From assembly GCA_950075905.1 (NCBI GenBank), contig CATMVR010000063.1:1-12996 (forward strand): a stretch of 12,996 bases of DNA. Direction: 5' to 3'. A program made the translations under genes and the position numbers. Positions 6,477 through 12,996 of the stretch are shown piece after piece (position 1 is the first letter of the stretch; every line of letters starts with the position of its first letter). The notes beneath the pieces were generated by a model, which was given only the letters and a program-made list of their open reading frames with translations, did not search any database and had not been told where the DNA came from. This stretch comes from an uncultured Persicitalea sp. Lineage in GTDB: Bacteria; Bacteroidota; Bacteroidia; Cytophagales; Spirosomataceae.

Positions 6477-6493
6477 ACGGGCGTCCCGCCCGT
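6477..6493. repeat. GC-rich hairpin between convergent genes
   Basis: ACGGGCG (6477-6483) and CGCCCGT (6487-6493) form a perfect 7-bp stem with a 3-nt loop. It sits in the 45-bp gap between the dehydrogenase gene and the convergent methyltransferase gene. Neither side has a T-run, so it is either a non-canonical bidirectional stop or a copy of a REP-type element. Confidence 0.55.
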
Positions 6494-6500
6494 ACCACAT

Positions 6501-7256
6501 TTAGCGACCTTCTGCCTGCAATACCTTTGTATTGTTTTTGAGAAACTTCAAAATGAAGTAAAGTACGCCACTTGCTACCCCCAAAATCAGCCAGTGGCTA
6601 TTACGGAAGGCAATGTTGCCGAATAGAATATACTCGCCCACCACATCAAACAGCAGGAAAAGCAGGAAGATGGCCGCAAAGCCATTTTTTTCCTGACGCA
6701 GTACTTTCTTCAAACTAAATTCCAGGTTAGGATTTTTCCACTGACCGAAATAAGGGATAATCGCCGGCGTCTGACGAGCCCATTTCCGGAAGGCTTCCCC
6801 AAATTTCCCTTCGATAAATTGCTCCTCGGTGTACATGATCCGCTCGTAGTACATCCAGTACATGAGCACAAACGCCACAATAAACCACAAATGCTGCGTA
6901 AGCATGGCTACGCCCAGCCACATAAAGAAGTTACCCACGTACAGAGGGTGCCGTACTACTGAGTACATGCCGGAAGTATTGAGGGTATCGGCTACCTGAG
7001 TAGCAGTGTTGCGCCCAGAGGTGTTTTTGGGTGTAAAACCTACTGTTAGAATTCGAATGAGCTGACCGAACAGAGCAACGGCCAAGCATAAAAACTGGTA
7101 GGCATCGGAAGAATACTGAGTGGCTACTTCCTGCGATTTTTGCCACACCATATAGGCGTATACGGCCAGGCCAACCATCAGAATGATAAGCGGGAGAATG
7201 CCCCGGTACTTGAAAAGCCAGTTCCCCTGCTTATCAAACTCTTTAATTAATTCCAT
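6501..7256 (-). CDS. Integral-membrane methyltransferase, ICMT/PEMT-like
   Basis: A 251-aa membrane protein with about five hydrophobic segments (about 19-38, 54-73, 108-137 with a possible turn, 193-212, 220-239). It carries the signature of the isoprenylcysteine carboxyl methyltransferase-like family. SVVRHPLYVG (99-108) has the RHP-Y-G core. YYERIMYTEEQFIEGKFGEAF (137-156) has the paired glutamates E144/E145, and WARQTPAIIP follows. These residues bind S-adenosylmethionine at the membrane surface. The methyl acceptor cannot be read from the sequence. Bacteria lack prenylated CaaX proteins as usual substrates, so a lipid is more likely. Lipid A phosphate methylation, as for Leptospira LmtA of the same superfamily, is one possibility (weak inference). 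The gene is transcribed alone, convergent with the hydroxyproline genes, and has its own -7 box. Confidence 0.8.
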   Translation of the reverse strand: MELIKEFDKQGNWLFKYRGILPLIILMVGLAVYAYMVWQKSQEVATQYSSDAYQFLCLAVALFGQLIRILTVGFTPKNTSGRNTATQVADTLNTSGMYSVVRHPLYVGNFFMWLGVAMLTQHLWFIVAFVLMYWMYYERIMYTEEQFIEGKFGEAFRKWARQTPAIIPYFGQWKNPNLEFSLKKVLRQEKNGFAAIFLLFLLFDVVGEYILFGNIAFRNSHWLILGVASGVLYFILKFLKNNTKVLQAEGR

Positions 7257-7285
7257 TATTCCTTACTTTGAATTTAGATAAACGC

Positions 7286-7293
7286 CAAAATTA
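7286..7293 (-). promoter_or_regulatory. -7 box of the methyltransferase gene (TAATTTTG)
   Basis: On the minus strand this reads TAATTTTG, an exact fit to TAnnTTTG, with the expected transcription start about 22 nt before the ATG at 7256. No properly spaced -33 TTTG is found; the nearest upstream TTTG is only 11 nt away. Confidence 0.45.
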
Positions 7294-7327
7294 ACAAATT
7301 TGGTCAAATACTGGCTGTTACGAACAC

Positions 7328-7359
7328 AAAAAGAGGCTGCCTCACCAGACAGCCTCTTT
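7328..7359 (-). terminator. Intrinsic terminator of the RND efflux operon
   Basis: A perfect 10-bp stem, AAAGAGGCTG (7330-7339) with CAGCCTCTTT (7350-7359), has a 10-nt loop. Read on the minus strand it ends in TTTTTGTG. It lies 27 nt after the stop codon of the efflux pump gene. Confidence 0.87.
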
Positions 7360-7386
7360 GCATTTGAAGTTTTGATTTGAAACCGA

Positions 7387-10300
7387 TCAGGCTTCGGCCA
7401 GCTCGATGTCGCGGGTTTCCTCCTCGGGCGGGGCCGTATAATGGCGCGACATGTAGGAATATACGGCCGGGATCACGTAGAGGGTCAGAATGGTAGAGAA
7501 AAGCATACCGCCTACCACCGCAATACCCATGGAAACCCGGCTCTCCGAGCCCGCTCCCAGGGCCAGGGCAATGGGCAGAATACCAAGGATAGTACAGAGG
7601 CTCGTCATCAAAATAGGACGAAAACGCGACACCGCGGCTTCTACTACCGCATCCGCTTTTGAAAGGCCCTCCTCCTTGCGTTGGTTGGCAAATTCAACGA
7701 TCAGAATTCCGTTTTTGGTAACCAGACCAATGAGTACAATAATGCCGATCTGGCTGAAAATATTCATCGTTTGTCCGAAATCCCAGAGAGAAATCAGCGC
7801 ACCGCATACCGCCAGGGGTACCGTCAACAGAATGATGATCGGATCGATAAAGCTTTCAAACTGAGCTGCAAGAATCAGGAAAATAAGCACCAGCGACAGC
7901 ACAAAAGCAAACAACAGGCTATTGGAGCTTTCTTTGAACTCGCGGGAGTTGCCATCCAGAGCCTTCGTGAAAGTTTCGTCGAGTACTTCATCGCCAATGC
8001 GTTCTATCTCGCTGATACCTTCACCGAGCGTAACCCCTTTGGCTGTGTTGGCCGAGATGGTGGCGGAGATGTAACGGTTGAAGCGGAGTAGCTGCGGAGG
8101 TGAGCTTTGCTCGGTGAGTTTCACGAGGTTGTCCATCTGCACCAGCTCACCGCTACGGCTTTTGATGTACAGCGATTTCAAATCAAGCAGATCGTTCCGG
8201 TCGGAGCGGTCTATTTGCCCGATTACCTGATACTGCTTTCCATCCTGCAGGAAGTACCCAAAGCGGCGGCCGCTCAAACCCAGTTGCAGGGTTTGGCCTA
8301 CGTCCTGAATCGACACCCCCAGACTTTGTGCCTTTTCACGATCTATCTCTACCCGTATTTCGGGCTTGGTAAATTTAAGATTGGCGTCTACCCCTTCCAG
8401 CTTCGGACTTGCCTGGGCTTTTTCGAGTACTTTGGGTAGATATTCCTTCAATTTATCAAAGTTTGGGGCCTGAATTACGTACTGAATAGGCTGACCCCGC
8501 GAGCGGCCGGCATTGATGGTTTGATCCTGCGACACAATGGTACGGGCTCCCGAAAACTTTTTCAGCTTGGCGGTAAGATCGTCGACAATGTCCTGCTGGG
8601 AGCGGGTACGTTTATCGGGCGTCGTAAGCGTGACCCGCGTGTAGCCGGAGTTGGTGGCCGAAGAGCCAAAGCCCGGCGAGGTGATGGTAACTACCCCTGC
8701 GCGCTCGTTGGGGGCCAGCTCGTCGTACACAAACTTGCCAACTTCGTCCATGTACTTTTGCATGTACTCAAAGGTAGCCCCTTCCATGGCGGTGCTGTTG
8801 ATCCGGATATTACTACGATCTTCCAAAGGCGCCAATTCAGAAGGAATCCGGTTGTCGGTCATCAGGTAGTAGCTAATGCCGATAAAAGCAACCATTAGAA
8901 CCCAGGCCATCCAGCGAAAGCGCATAAAAGAAACGAGCGAAGCCTGATACCCTTCGGTTAGCCATGTGAAGAAAGGCTCCGTTTTACGGTAGAGCCAGGG
9001 TTGCCGCTGCCGGGTTTTCAAAAGTCGGGAGCTAAGCATAGGGGTGAGTGTCAGGGACACAAAGGCCGAGATAATAACCGAACCGGCTACGACGATACCA
9101 AATTCGCGGAAAAGCCGTCCGGTAACGCCTTCCAGGAAAATTACCGGCAGAAATACGGCCGCCAGCGTGATGGTGGTAGAAATAACGGCAAAGTAAATCT
9201 CCCGGGAGCCCGCAAAGGCTGCCTGTGTAGGCGACATCCCTTCTTCGATTTTTGCGTAGATATTTTCCAGCACCACAATGGCATCATCTACCACCAGACC
9301 AATGGCCAGAACGATTCCCAGCAGCGTAAGTACATTGATGGAGAATCCAAACAGGTACATGATAAAAAAGGTACCGATCAATGAAATAGGGATGGCCGTG
9401 AGAGGAATGAGGGTAGAACGCCAGTCGCGGAGGAAGATGAAAATAATAAGCGCAACCAGGAAGAAGGCGATCACAATGGTTTCTTCCACTTCTGCGATGG
9501 AAGACTTTACAAACTTGGTATAGTCACTACCTAGCTCAACCTCGATATCGGGTGGCAGGTCGGTTTTGATCTGCGTCAGTTTGGCGTTGAGATCTTCTAC
9601 AATCTTGATGTGATTGGCACCGGGCTGCGGAATAACCGCCACTGCCACCATCGGAATACCGTCCCGCTTGAATTCTGTACGTTCGTTTTCGGGGGCAAGT
9701 TCGGCGTAGCCTACATCCCGAAAACGGACGATCCGGTTGGCTTCTTCCTTCACAATCATGTTATCAAAGTCCTCTACCGTCCTTAGTCGTCCCAGGGTTC
9801 TTACGGTAAGTTCCATATTACTGCCTTCGATGCTGCCGGAGGGGAGCTCCACATTCTGACGGGCTAGCGCCGAGGAAATATCAATGGAAGTGAGGCGGTA
9901 GGCGGCGAGTTTGGCAGGGTCGATGCGCAGGCGCATCGAGTATTTCTTTTCTCCCCATATCTGCACACTGCTTACACCGTTGATGGTCTGAAACTTTTCC
10001 TTGAACTGCCGGGTCACGATATCGTTAAGACTCAGCAAAGGCCGGGTAGGGCTTTTAACATTGATAAACCAGATCGGCGAGGCGTCTGCGTCGGCTTTGG
10101 CCACGATAGGTGGGTCTACGTCGGGAGGGAGGTTACGCTGCGCCCCCGACACGCGGTCGCGCACGTCGTTGGCCGCTGCCTCCATGTCGATCCCGAGGTT
10201 AAATTCCACCGTAATGCTACTCCGCCCGTCTCTACTCGATGAGGAAAGCGTGCGAATACCGGCTATACCGTTGATTGATTCTTCCAGAGGTTCGGTAATC

Positions 10301-10488
10301 TGTGACTCAATAATTTCAGCGTTTGCCCCCGTATAGGTGGTACTTACCGTTACCACCGGCGGGTCTACGCTCGGAAACTCCCGAACACCCAGATACAGGA
10401 AGCCGATTACCCCGAAGAGTATAATGACCAGCGACATCACAAGTGCCAGCACGGGCCGCTTGATACTTACTTCTGATAAACTTGCCAT
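7387..10488 (-). CDS. RND multidrug efflux permease, HAE-1 (AcrB-like) family
   Basis: A 1033-aa inner-membrane proton antiporter of the usual family length. The first transmembrane helix is at about 11-31. The periplasmic porter domain follows, with the family stretch FPSVDPPVVTVSTTYTGAN (38-56). The TM4 proton-relay motif GLVVDDAIVVLENI holds D401 and D402 (equivalent to AcrB D407/D408). A second half repeats the layout, with the TM10 lysine K925 in GLVTKNGILIVEFAN. All relay residues are present, so the pump should be active. Such pumps export hydrophobic drugs, bile-type detergents or other amphiphiles; the substrate cannot be told from sequence. The adaptor gene lies 34 nt upstream in the same operon. 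The outer-membrane TolC-like channel is not in the window, and a terminator follows this gene, so the channel must be encoded elsewhere. The C-terminal tail is acidic (PPEEETRDIELAEA). Confidence 0.95.
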   Translation of the reverse strand: MASLSEVSIKRPVLALVMSLVIILFGVIGFLYLGVREFPSVDPPVVTVSTTYTGANAEIIESQITEPLEESINGIAGIRTLSSSSRDGRSSITVEFNLGIDMEAAANDVRDRVSGAQRNLPPDVDPPIVAKADADASPIWFINVKSPTRPLLSLNDIVTRQFKEKFQTINGVSSVQIWGEKKYSMRLRIDPAKLAAYRLTSIDISSALARQNVELPSGSIEGSNMELTVRTLGRLRTVEDFDNMIVKEEANRIVRFRDVGYAELAPENERTEFKRDGIPMVAVAVIPQPGANHIKIVEDLNAKLTQIKTDLPPDIEVELGSDYTKFVKSSIAEVEETIVIAFFLVALIIFIFLRDWRSTLIPLTAIPISLIGTFFIMYLFGFSINVLTLLGIVLAIGLVVDDAIVVLENIYAKIEEGMSPTQAAFAGSREIYFAVISTTITLAAVFLPVIFLEGVTGRLFREFGIVVAGSVIISAFVSLTLTPMLSSRLLKTRQRQPWLYRKTEPFFTWLTEGYQASLVSFMRFRWMAWVLMVAFIGISYYLMTDNRIPSELAPLEDRSNIRINSTAMEGATFEYMQKYMDEVGKFVYDELAPNERAGVVTITSPGFGSSATNSGYTRVTLTTPDKRTRSQQDIVDDLTAKLKKFSGARTIVSQDQTINAGRSRGQPIQYVIQAPNFDKLKEYLPKVLEKAQASPKLEGVDANLKFTKPEIRVEIDREKAQSLGVSIQDVGQTLQLGLSGRRFGYFLQDGKQYQVIGQIDRSDRNDLLDLKSLYIKSRSGELVQMDNLVKLTEQSSPPQLLRFNRYISATISANTAKGVTLGEGISEIERIGDEVLDETFTKALDGNSREFKESSNSLLFAFVLSLVLIFLILAAQFESFIDPIIILLTVPLAVCGALISLWDFGQTMNIFSQIGIIVLIGLVTKNGILIVEFANQRKEEGLSKADAVVEAAVSRFRPILMTSLCTILGILPIALALGAGSESRVSMGIAVVGGMLFSTILTLYVIPAVYSYMSRHYTAPPEEETRDIELAEA

Positions 10489-10522
10489 GGATTTGTTTTA
10501 AAAAAAATAGGGTTGTTTGCAC

Positions 10523-11653
10523 TTACATTCTGGTATCAGCAGCTACTTCTTCTCCGCGACGGTTGATAACCTCCCTGATTTCTACCGGTCCATCAGGCTT
10601 TACCTGCAAGATTCCCGTAGTAATCAGGGTATCGCCAATAGTGAGCCCACTTAGGATCTCCATGGTGAGCTCGCCGCGTAGTCCTACTTCCACGCTCCGG
10701 GGAGAGGCTTTGCCGCCTTTAACGAGGAACACCTTATGTCCATTCATTTCAGGTATAACAGCCTCGTTGGGCACCGCAATGGCCGAGCCTTTTGATCCGG
10801 TGATCAGCTCGATGCGGGCAAAAGCACCCGGTAGCAGAGCGCCGTTGCCGTTGGGGCTTGTGGCGCGCATCTGCAGGGTTCGGGTTTGTGGGTCAATCTT
10901 GGGGTCTACGGCATATACTTTTCCTCTATGCATAACGTCTGAACTTTCCGTAGTGTACTCGATGGCACTACCCACTTTGATTTTATCAGAATATTTGGCA
11001 GGCACAGAAAACTCAACCTTGGCGGGGTTGGTATTGGTGAGGGTACTGATACGGGTAGAAGGGGTCAAATAACTACCCTCACTGACGTAGCGTAGCCCCA
11101 GTCGGCCCCCAAAAGGTGCCCGGATGGTTGCTTTGGCAAGTTGCGCCTTGATGTTGTCCATATCGGCTTCTATGGTCTTGACGGATGTAAGGCTGATGTC
11201 GTACTCTCGTTGGCTTATGGCCTCTTTTTCCAGCAGGCGGCGCTGCCGGTACTCATTGTCTTCGGCCAGTTTTTTGCTGTATTCCAGTTTTTTTAGCTGC
11301 GCTTGCAAGTCATCATCGTTGATTTTCAAGAGTATGGTGCCTTTGCCTACATACTGTCCTTCCTTAAAGTACAGATTGGTGATTTTCCCAGAAATTTCGC
11401 TCCGAATCTCCACTTCCTCGTTTGCCAGCACGGTGCCGGTGGTTTTGACAATATCACTCAGCGTGGTCGGTTCGATGACCATGACCGATACACTCGTTCG
11501 GGCACCGCCGGGCCCGCCTTTTTTTGCCGCACCAGCCGGTGCGTCTGCTTTTTCCTGCGAACCTATGTATTCTTTAAGCCGGGGATAGAATACGAGACCA
11601 AGCAAAATGAGCACGATCAGGGCGGTAATCAGGCGTTTAGTTAGTTTATTCAT
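10523..11653 (-). CDS. RND efflux periplasmic adaptor (membrane fusion protein)
   Basis: A 376-aa adaptor that links the inner-membrane pump to an outer-membrane channel. Residues about 8-23 are an uncleaved membrane anchor or signal (LITALIVLILLGLVFY), with no lipobox cysteine. A flexible Gly/Ala/Pro-rich linker follows (about 36-52). The lipoyl-like half-domains are at about 78-112 (EEVEIRSEISGKITNLYFKE, GQYVGKG) and 173-206 (AKATIRAPFGGRLGLRYVSEG). They flank a short alpha-hairpin (about 113-172). A beta-barrel (about 208-285) and a membrane-proximal domain (from about 286) complete it. The short hairpin is usual for AcrA/MexA relatives in Bacteroidota. It is the first gene of the operon, with the pump 34 nt downstream and a good promoter upstream. 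Confidence 0.94.
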   Translation of the reverse strand: MNKLTKRLITALIVLILLGLVFYPRLKEYIGSQEKADAPAGAAKKGGPGGARTSVSVMVIEPTTLSDIVKTTGTVLANEEVEIRSEISGKITNLYFKEGQYVGKGTILLKINDDDLQAQLKKLEYSKKLAEDNEYRQRRLLEKEAISQREYDISLTSVKTIEADMDNIKAQLAKATIRAPFGGRLGLRYVSEGSYLTPSTRISTLTNTNPAKVEFSVPAKYSDKIKVGSAIEYTTESSDVMHRGKVYAVDPKIDPQTRTLQMRATSPNGNGALLPGAFARIELITGSKGSAIAVPNEAVIPEMNGHKVFLVKGGKASPRSVEVGLRGELTMEILSGLTIGDTLITTGILQVKPDGPVEIREVINRRGEEVAADTRM

Positions 11654-11687
11654 GAATATTTTTAAGAATAAAGGCTGAATTTCTCAG

Positions 11688-11716
11688 CAAATTTAATTCT
11701 TTCCTAGCTGGAACAA
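11688..11716 (-). promoter_or_regulatory. Bacteroidota-type promoter of the RND operon
   Basis: On the minus strand, TTG (11716-11714) and TAAATTTG (11695-11688) are separated by 18 bp. This is close to the consensus TTTG-N19-TAnnTTTG. Transcription would start near 11681, leaving a leader of about 28 nt before the ATG at 11653. Confidence 0.65.
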
Positions 11717-11765
11717 GCACATTAAGATAGAAGTTTGAATACCACCAGAATTAACCATTAAAAAC

Positions 11766-11799
11766 AAAAAAATACCCGACAAAATCGGGTATTTTTTTT
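11766..11799 (-). terminator. Strong, nearly symmetric terminator after the SusD-like gene
   Basis: ATACCCGA (11772-11779) pairs with TCGGGTAT (11785-11792) around a 5-nt loop. A-tracts and T-tracts flank the stem on both sides and extend the pairing. Read on the minus strand it ends the SusD-like transcript, whose stop lies 29 nt away. The run of T on the + strand means it could also work in the other direction. Confidence 0.87.
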
Positions 11800-11827
11800 A
11801 ATATATTCTTTTAAAAAAAGTGACGAC

Positions 11828-12996
11828 TTATTTGTCCCACCACAGGCGACCGTCCAGATCATCCTTGCCCCCAAATACCTGAAGAGCAGCATTGTAGTTG
11901 GCACCGTTCAGGTCACGCTCGGTGGTAGGGTATCCCTGACGCAGCGGAATGATACCGCTGGGTGAGATGGTTTTGGCCGGAGGAGTCAGCGTTGGGAAGC
12001 TGGTACGGCGCCACTCAGCCCAGGCCTCGTAGCCATTCAGGAAGAGAGCCACCCACTTTTGGGTAATGATCTGCTCCAGACCTTTGGCGGGGGCATACTT
12101 TACAGAAGGCTGAGCAATGTAGGCGTCATACGCTGCCTGATTGAAAACACCATACTGCTTGAAAGAAGCTTCGATTCCTTTGTTGTAGAAAGTAGCCGGA
12201 TCGCCGGTGATCCAGCCGCGGCGAGCTCCTTCGGCCAGCGAGAATTGCATTTGAGCGTAGGTCATTACGTAACCGGGAGACGTTTGCTGCCGCAGGGCTG
12301 TACCCAGGAACGAAACCTGTCCGTTGGGAATAGCACCGGCGGGGCCCTGCTCCAGTCCGTAAGGCATACCTACATACTGCTGGGTTAGTACCGCTTTGTC
12401 GGCAAATACGGGTAGACGGGGGTCGTTTACCGAAAGCAGCAGGTCAACCATGGGCTTGCTTACAGTGAAGTCAAGACGGGTTTCGAAGCGATCTTCCCAG
12501 GGGTTGTCGTTGTTCTGATCACCCAGGAAGGTATACACTACATTTTGATCATTGCTCGAAATAACACCGTCATTAAAGGCACTGGCAAACTCCGTCTTTG
12601 CTTTCTCGGGGAGAACTTCCGACAGGCGGAGAGCCATCACTAAACGCATAGAATTGGCAAAAGTCTTCCAGCGGTTCATGTTACCACCTAGCAGGAAGTC
12701 TCCTTTAATGGCACCAGCCGTAATCTGAGCCGAAGCCTCTTTCAACTCCTTAAAGAGATCGTTGTAGATAGCTTCCTGCGTGTCGTAGGTAGGCTTGAAG
12801 TTTTCCCGTCCGGCCAGGGCCTGTGAGTAGGGAAGCGGGCCCCAACGGTCGGTCATGTGCCAGAAGTAATAGGCTTTCAGGATTCGGGCCACGGCAATCT
12901 GGTTATTGTTTGGACCATTCTGTGCGGCGATCGATTTAGTCGCCTCGTCGGAATTCAGCCGGATAATTTCCTGCAGGTTGATCAGTGGCCCGGAGA
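11828..12996 (-). CDS. SusD/RagB-family (SusD-like_2) nutrient-binding outer-membrane lipoprotein, 5' truncated
   Basis: The frame is open to the window edge, giving the C-terminal 389 codons of a protein that is usually about 480-530 aa long. The stretch AVARILKAYYFWHMTDRWGPLPYSQAL, split here across codons near 12890-12815, is the tetratricopeptide-like core signature of SusD-like_2 proteins. Later family features include YAQMQFSLAEGARRGW, the C-terminal helix IITQKWVALFLNGYEAWAEWRR, and the end GGKDDLDGRLWWDK. SusD proteins sit on the cell surface as lipoproteins and form the lid of a TonB-dependent SusC transporter, capturing glycans or peptides. The signal peptide, lipobox and SusC partner would lie beyond the window. 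By family convention SusC comes first, and this is the last gene before a strong terminator. The substrate cannot be told. The GTG at 12892 is internal, not the start. Confidence 0.93.
   Translation of the reverse strand, partial: SGPLINLQEIIRLNSDEATKSIAAQNGPNNNQIAVARILKAYYFWHMTDRWGPLPYSQALAGRENFKPTYDTQEAIYNDLFKELKEASAQITAGAIKGDFLLGGNMNRWKTFANSMRLVMALRLSEVLPEKAKTEFASAFNDGVISSNDQNVVYTFLGDQNNDNPWEDRFETRLDFTVSKPMVDLLLSVNDPRLPVFADKAVLTQQYVGMPYGLEQGPAGAIPNGQVSFLGTALRQQTSPGYVMTYAQMQFSLAEGARRGWITGDPATFYNKGIEASFKQYGVFNQAAYDAYIAQPSVKYAPAKGLEQIITQKWVALFLNGYEAWAEWRRTSFPTLTPPAKTISPSGIIPLRQGYPTTERDLNGANYNAALQVFGGKDDLDGRLWWDK

Noticed and set aside
7681..8439. Several + strand open frames of 110-136 codons inside the RND pump gene
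   Set aside because: They are antisense shadows of a well-conserved 1033-aa transporter. The composition is odd and there are no motifs.
11828..12892. SusD-like protein starting at 12892
   Set aside because: The frame stays open to the window edge and the upstream residues fit the family. The GTG at 12892 is internal.
1..12996. tRNA, rRNA, CRISPR array, insertion sequence or prophage genes
   Set aside because: No tRNA-like cloverleaf, regularly spaced repeats, transposase or phage motifs were seen on either strand.

Overview
The window looks like a chromosomal segment of a Bacteroidota bacterium, most likely a Cytophagales member of the Dyadobacter/Spirosoma type. The pointers are a SusD/RagB-family nutrient-binding lipoprotein, several -7 boxes that fit the Bacteroidota consensus TAnnTTTG, little sign of Shine-Dalgarno sequences before the starts, and moderate GC content. 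The lineage is an inference; no rRNA or tRNA gene is present to confirm it.

Layout. (1) 1-1817, + strand: the C-terminal end of a sensor histidine kinase, then a receiver-PAS-histidine kinase hybrid 17 nt later, closed by a strong intrinsic terminator (1871-1900). (2) 1973-2140, +: a 55-aa single-span membrane protein, with a perfect 10-bp inverted repeat reaching into its start codon. (3) 2161-6455: an AraC-type regulator (-) divergent from three + strand genes. These encode a dihydrodipicolinate-synthase-family lyase, a proline racemase/4-hydroxyproline epimerase with both catalytic cysteines, and a DadA-like FAD amino-acid dehydrogenase. Together they match the first three steps of trans-4-hydroxy-L-proline breakdown (epimerase, then dehydrogenase, then deaminase). 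The last enzyme, 2-oxoglutarate semialdehyde dehydrogenase, is not in the window. A long palindrome lies between the first two genes. (4) 6501-7256, -: an integral-membrane ICMT-like methyltransferase, convergent with the hydroxyproline genes. (5) 7387-11653, -: an RND efflux operon with the periplasmic adaptor first and the inner-membrane pump second. It has a good promoter at 11688-11716 and a terminator at 7328-7359, and no outer-membrane channel gene is present. (6) 11828-12996, -: the C-terminal part of a SusD-like_2 lipoprotein, truncated by the window edge and followed by a strong terminator.

Most of the window is recognisable housekeeping or accessory metabolism. I found no clear evidence of a wholly new system. 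The best candidates for a second look are non-coding: the intra-operon palindrome at 4083-4147 and the start-codon inverted repeat at 1941-1974. The AraC-linked hydroxyproline cassette is the main functional unit.
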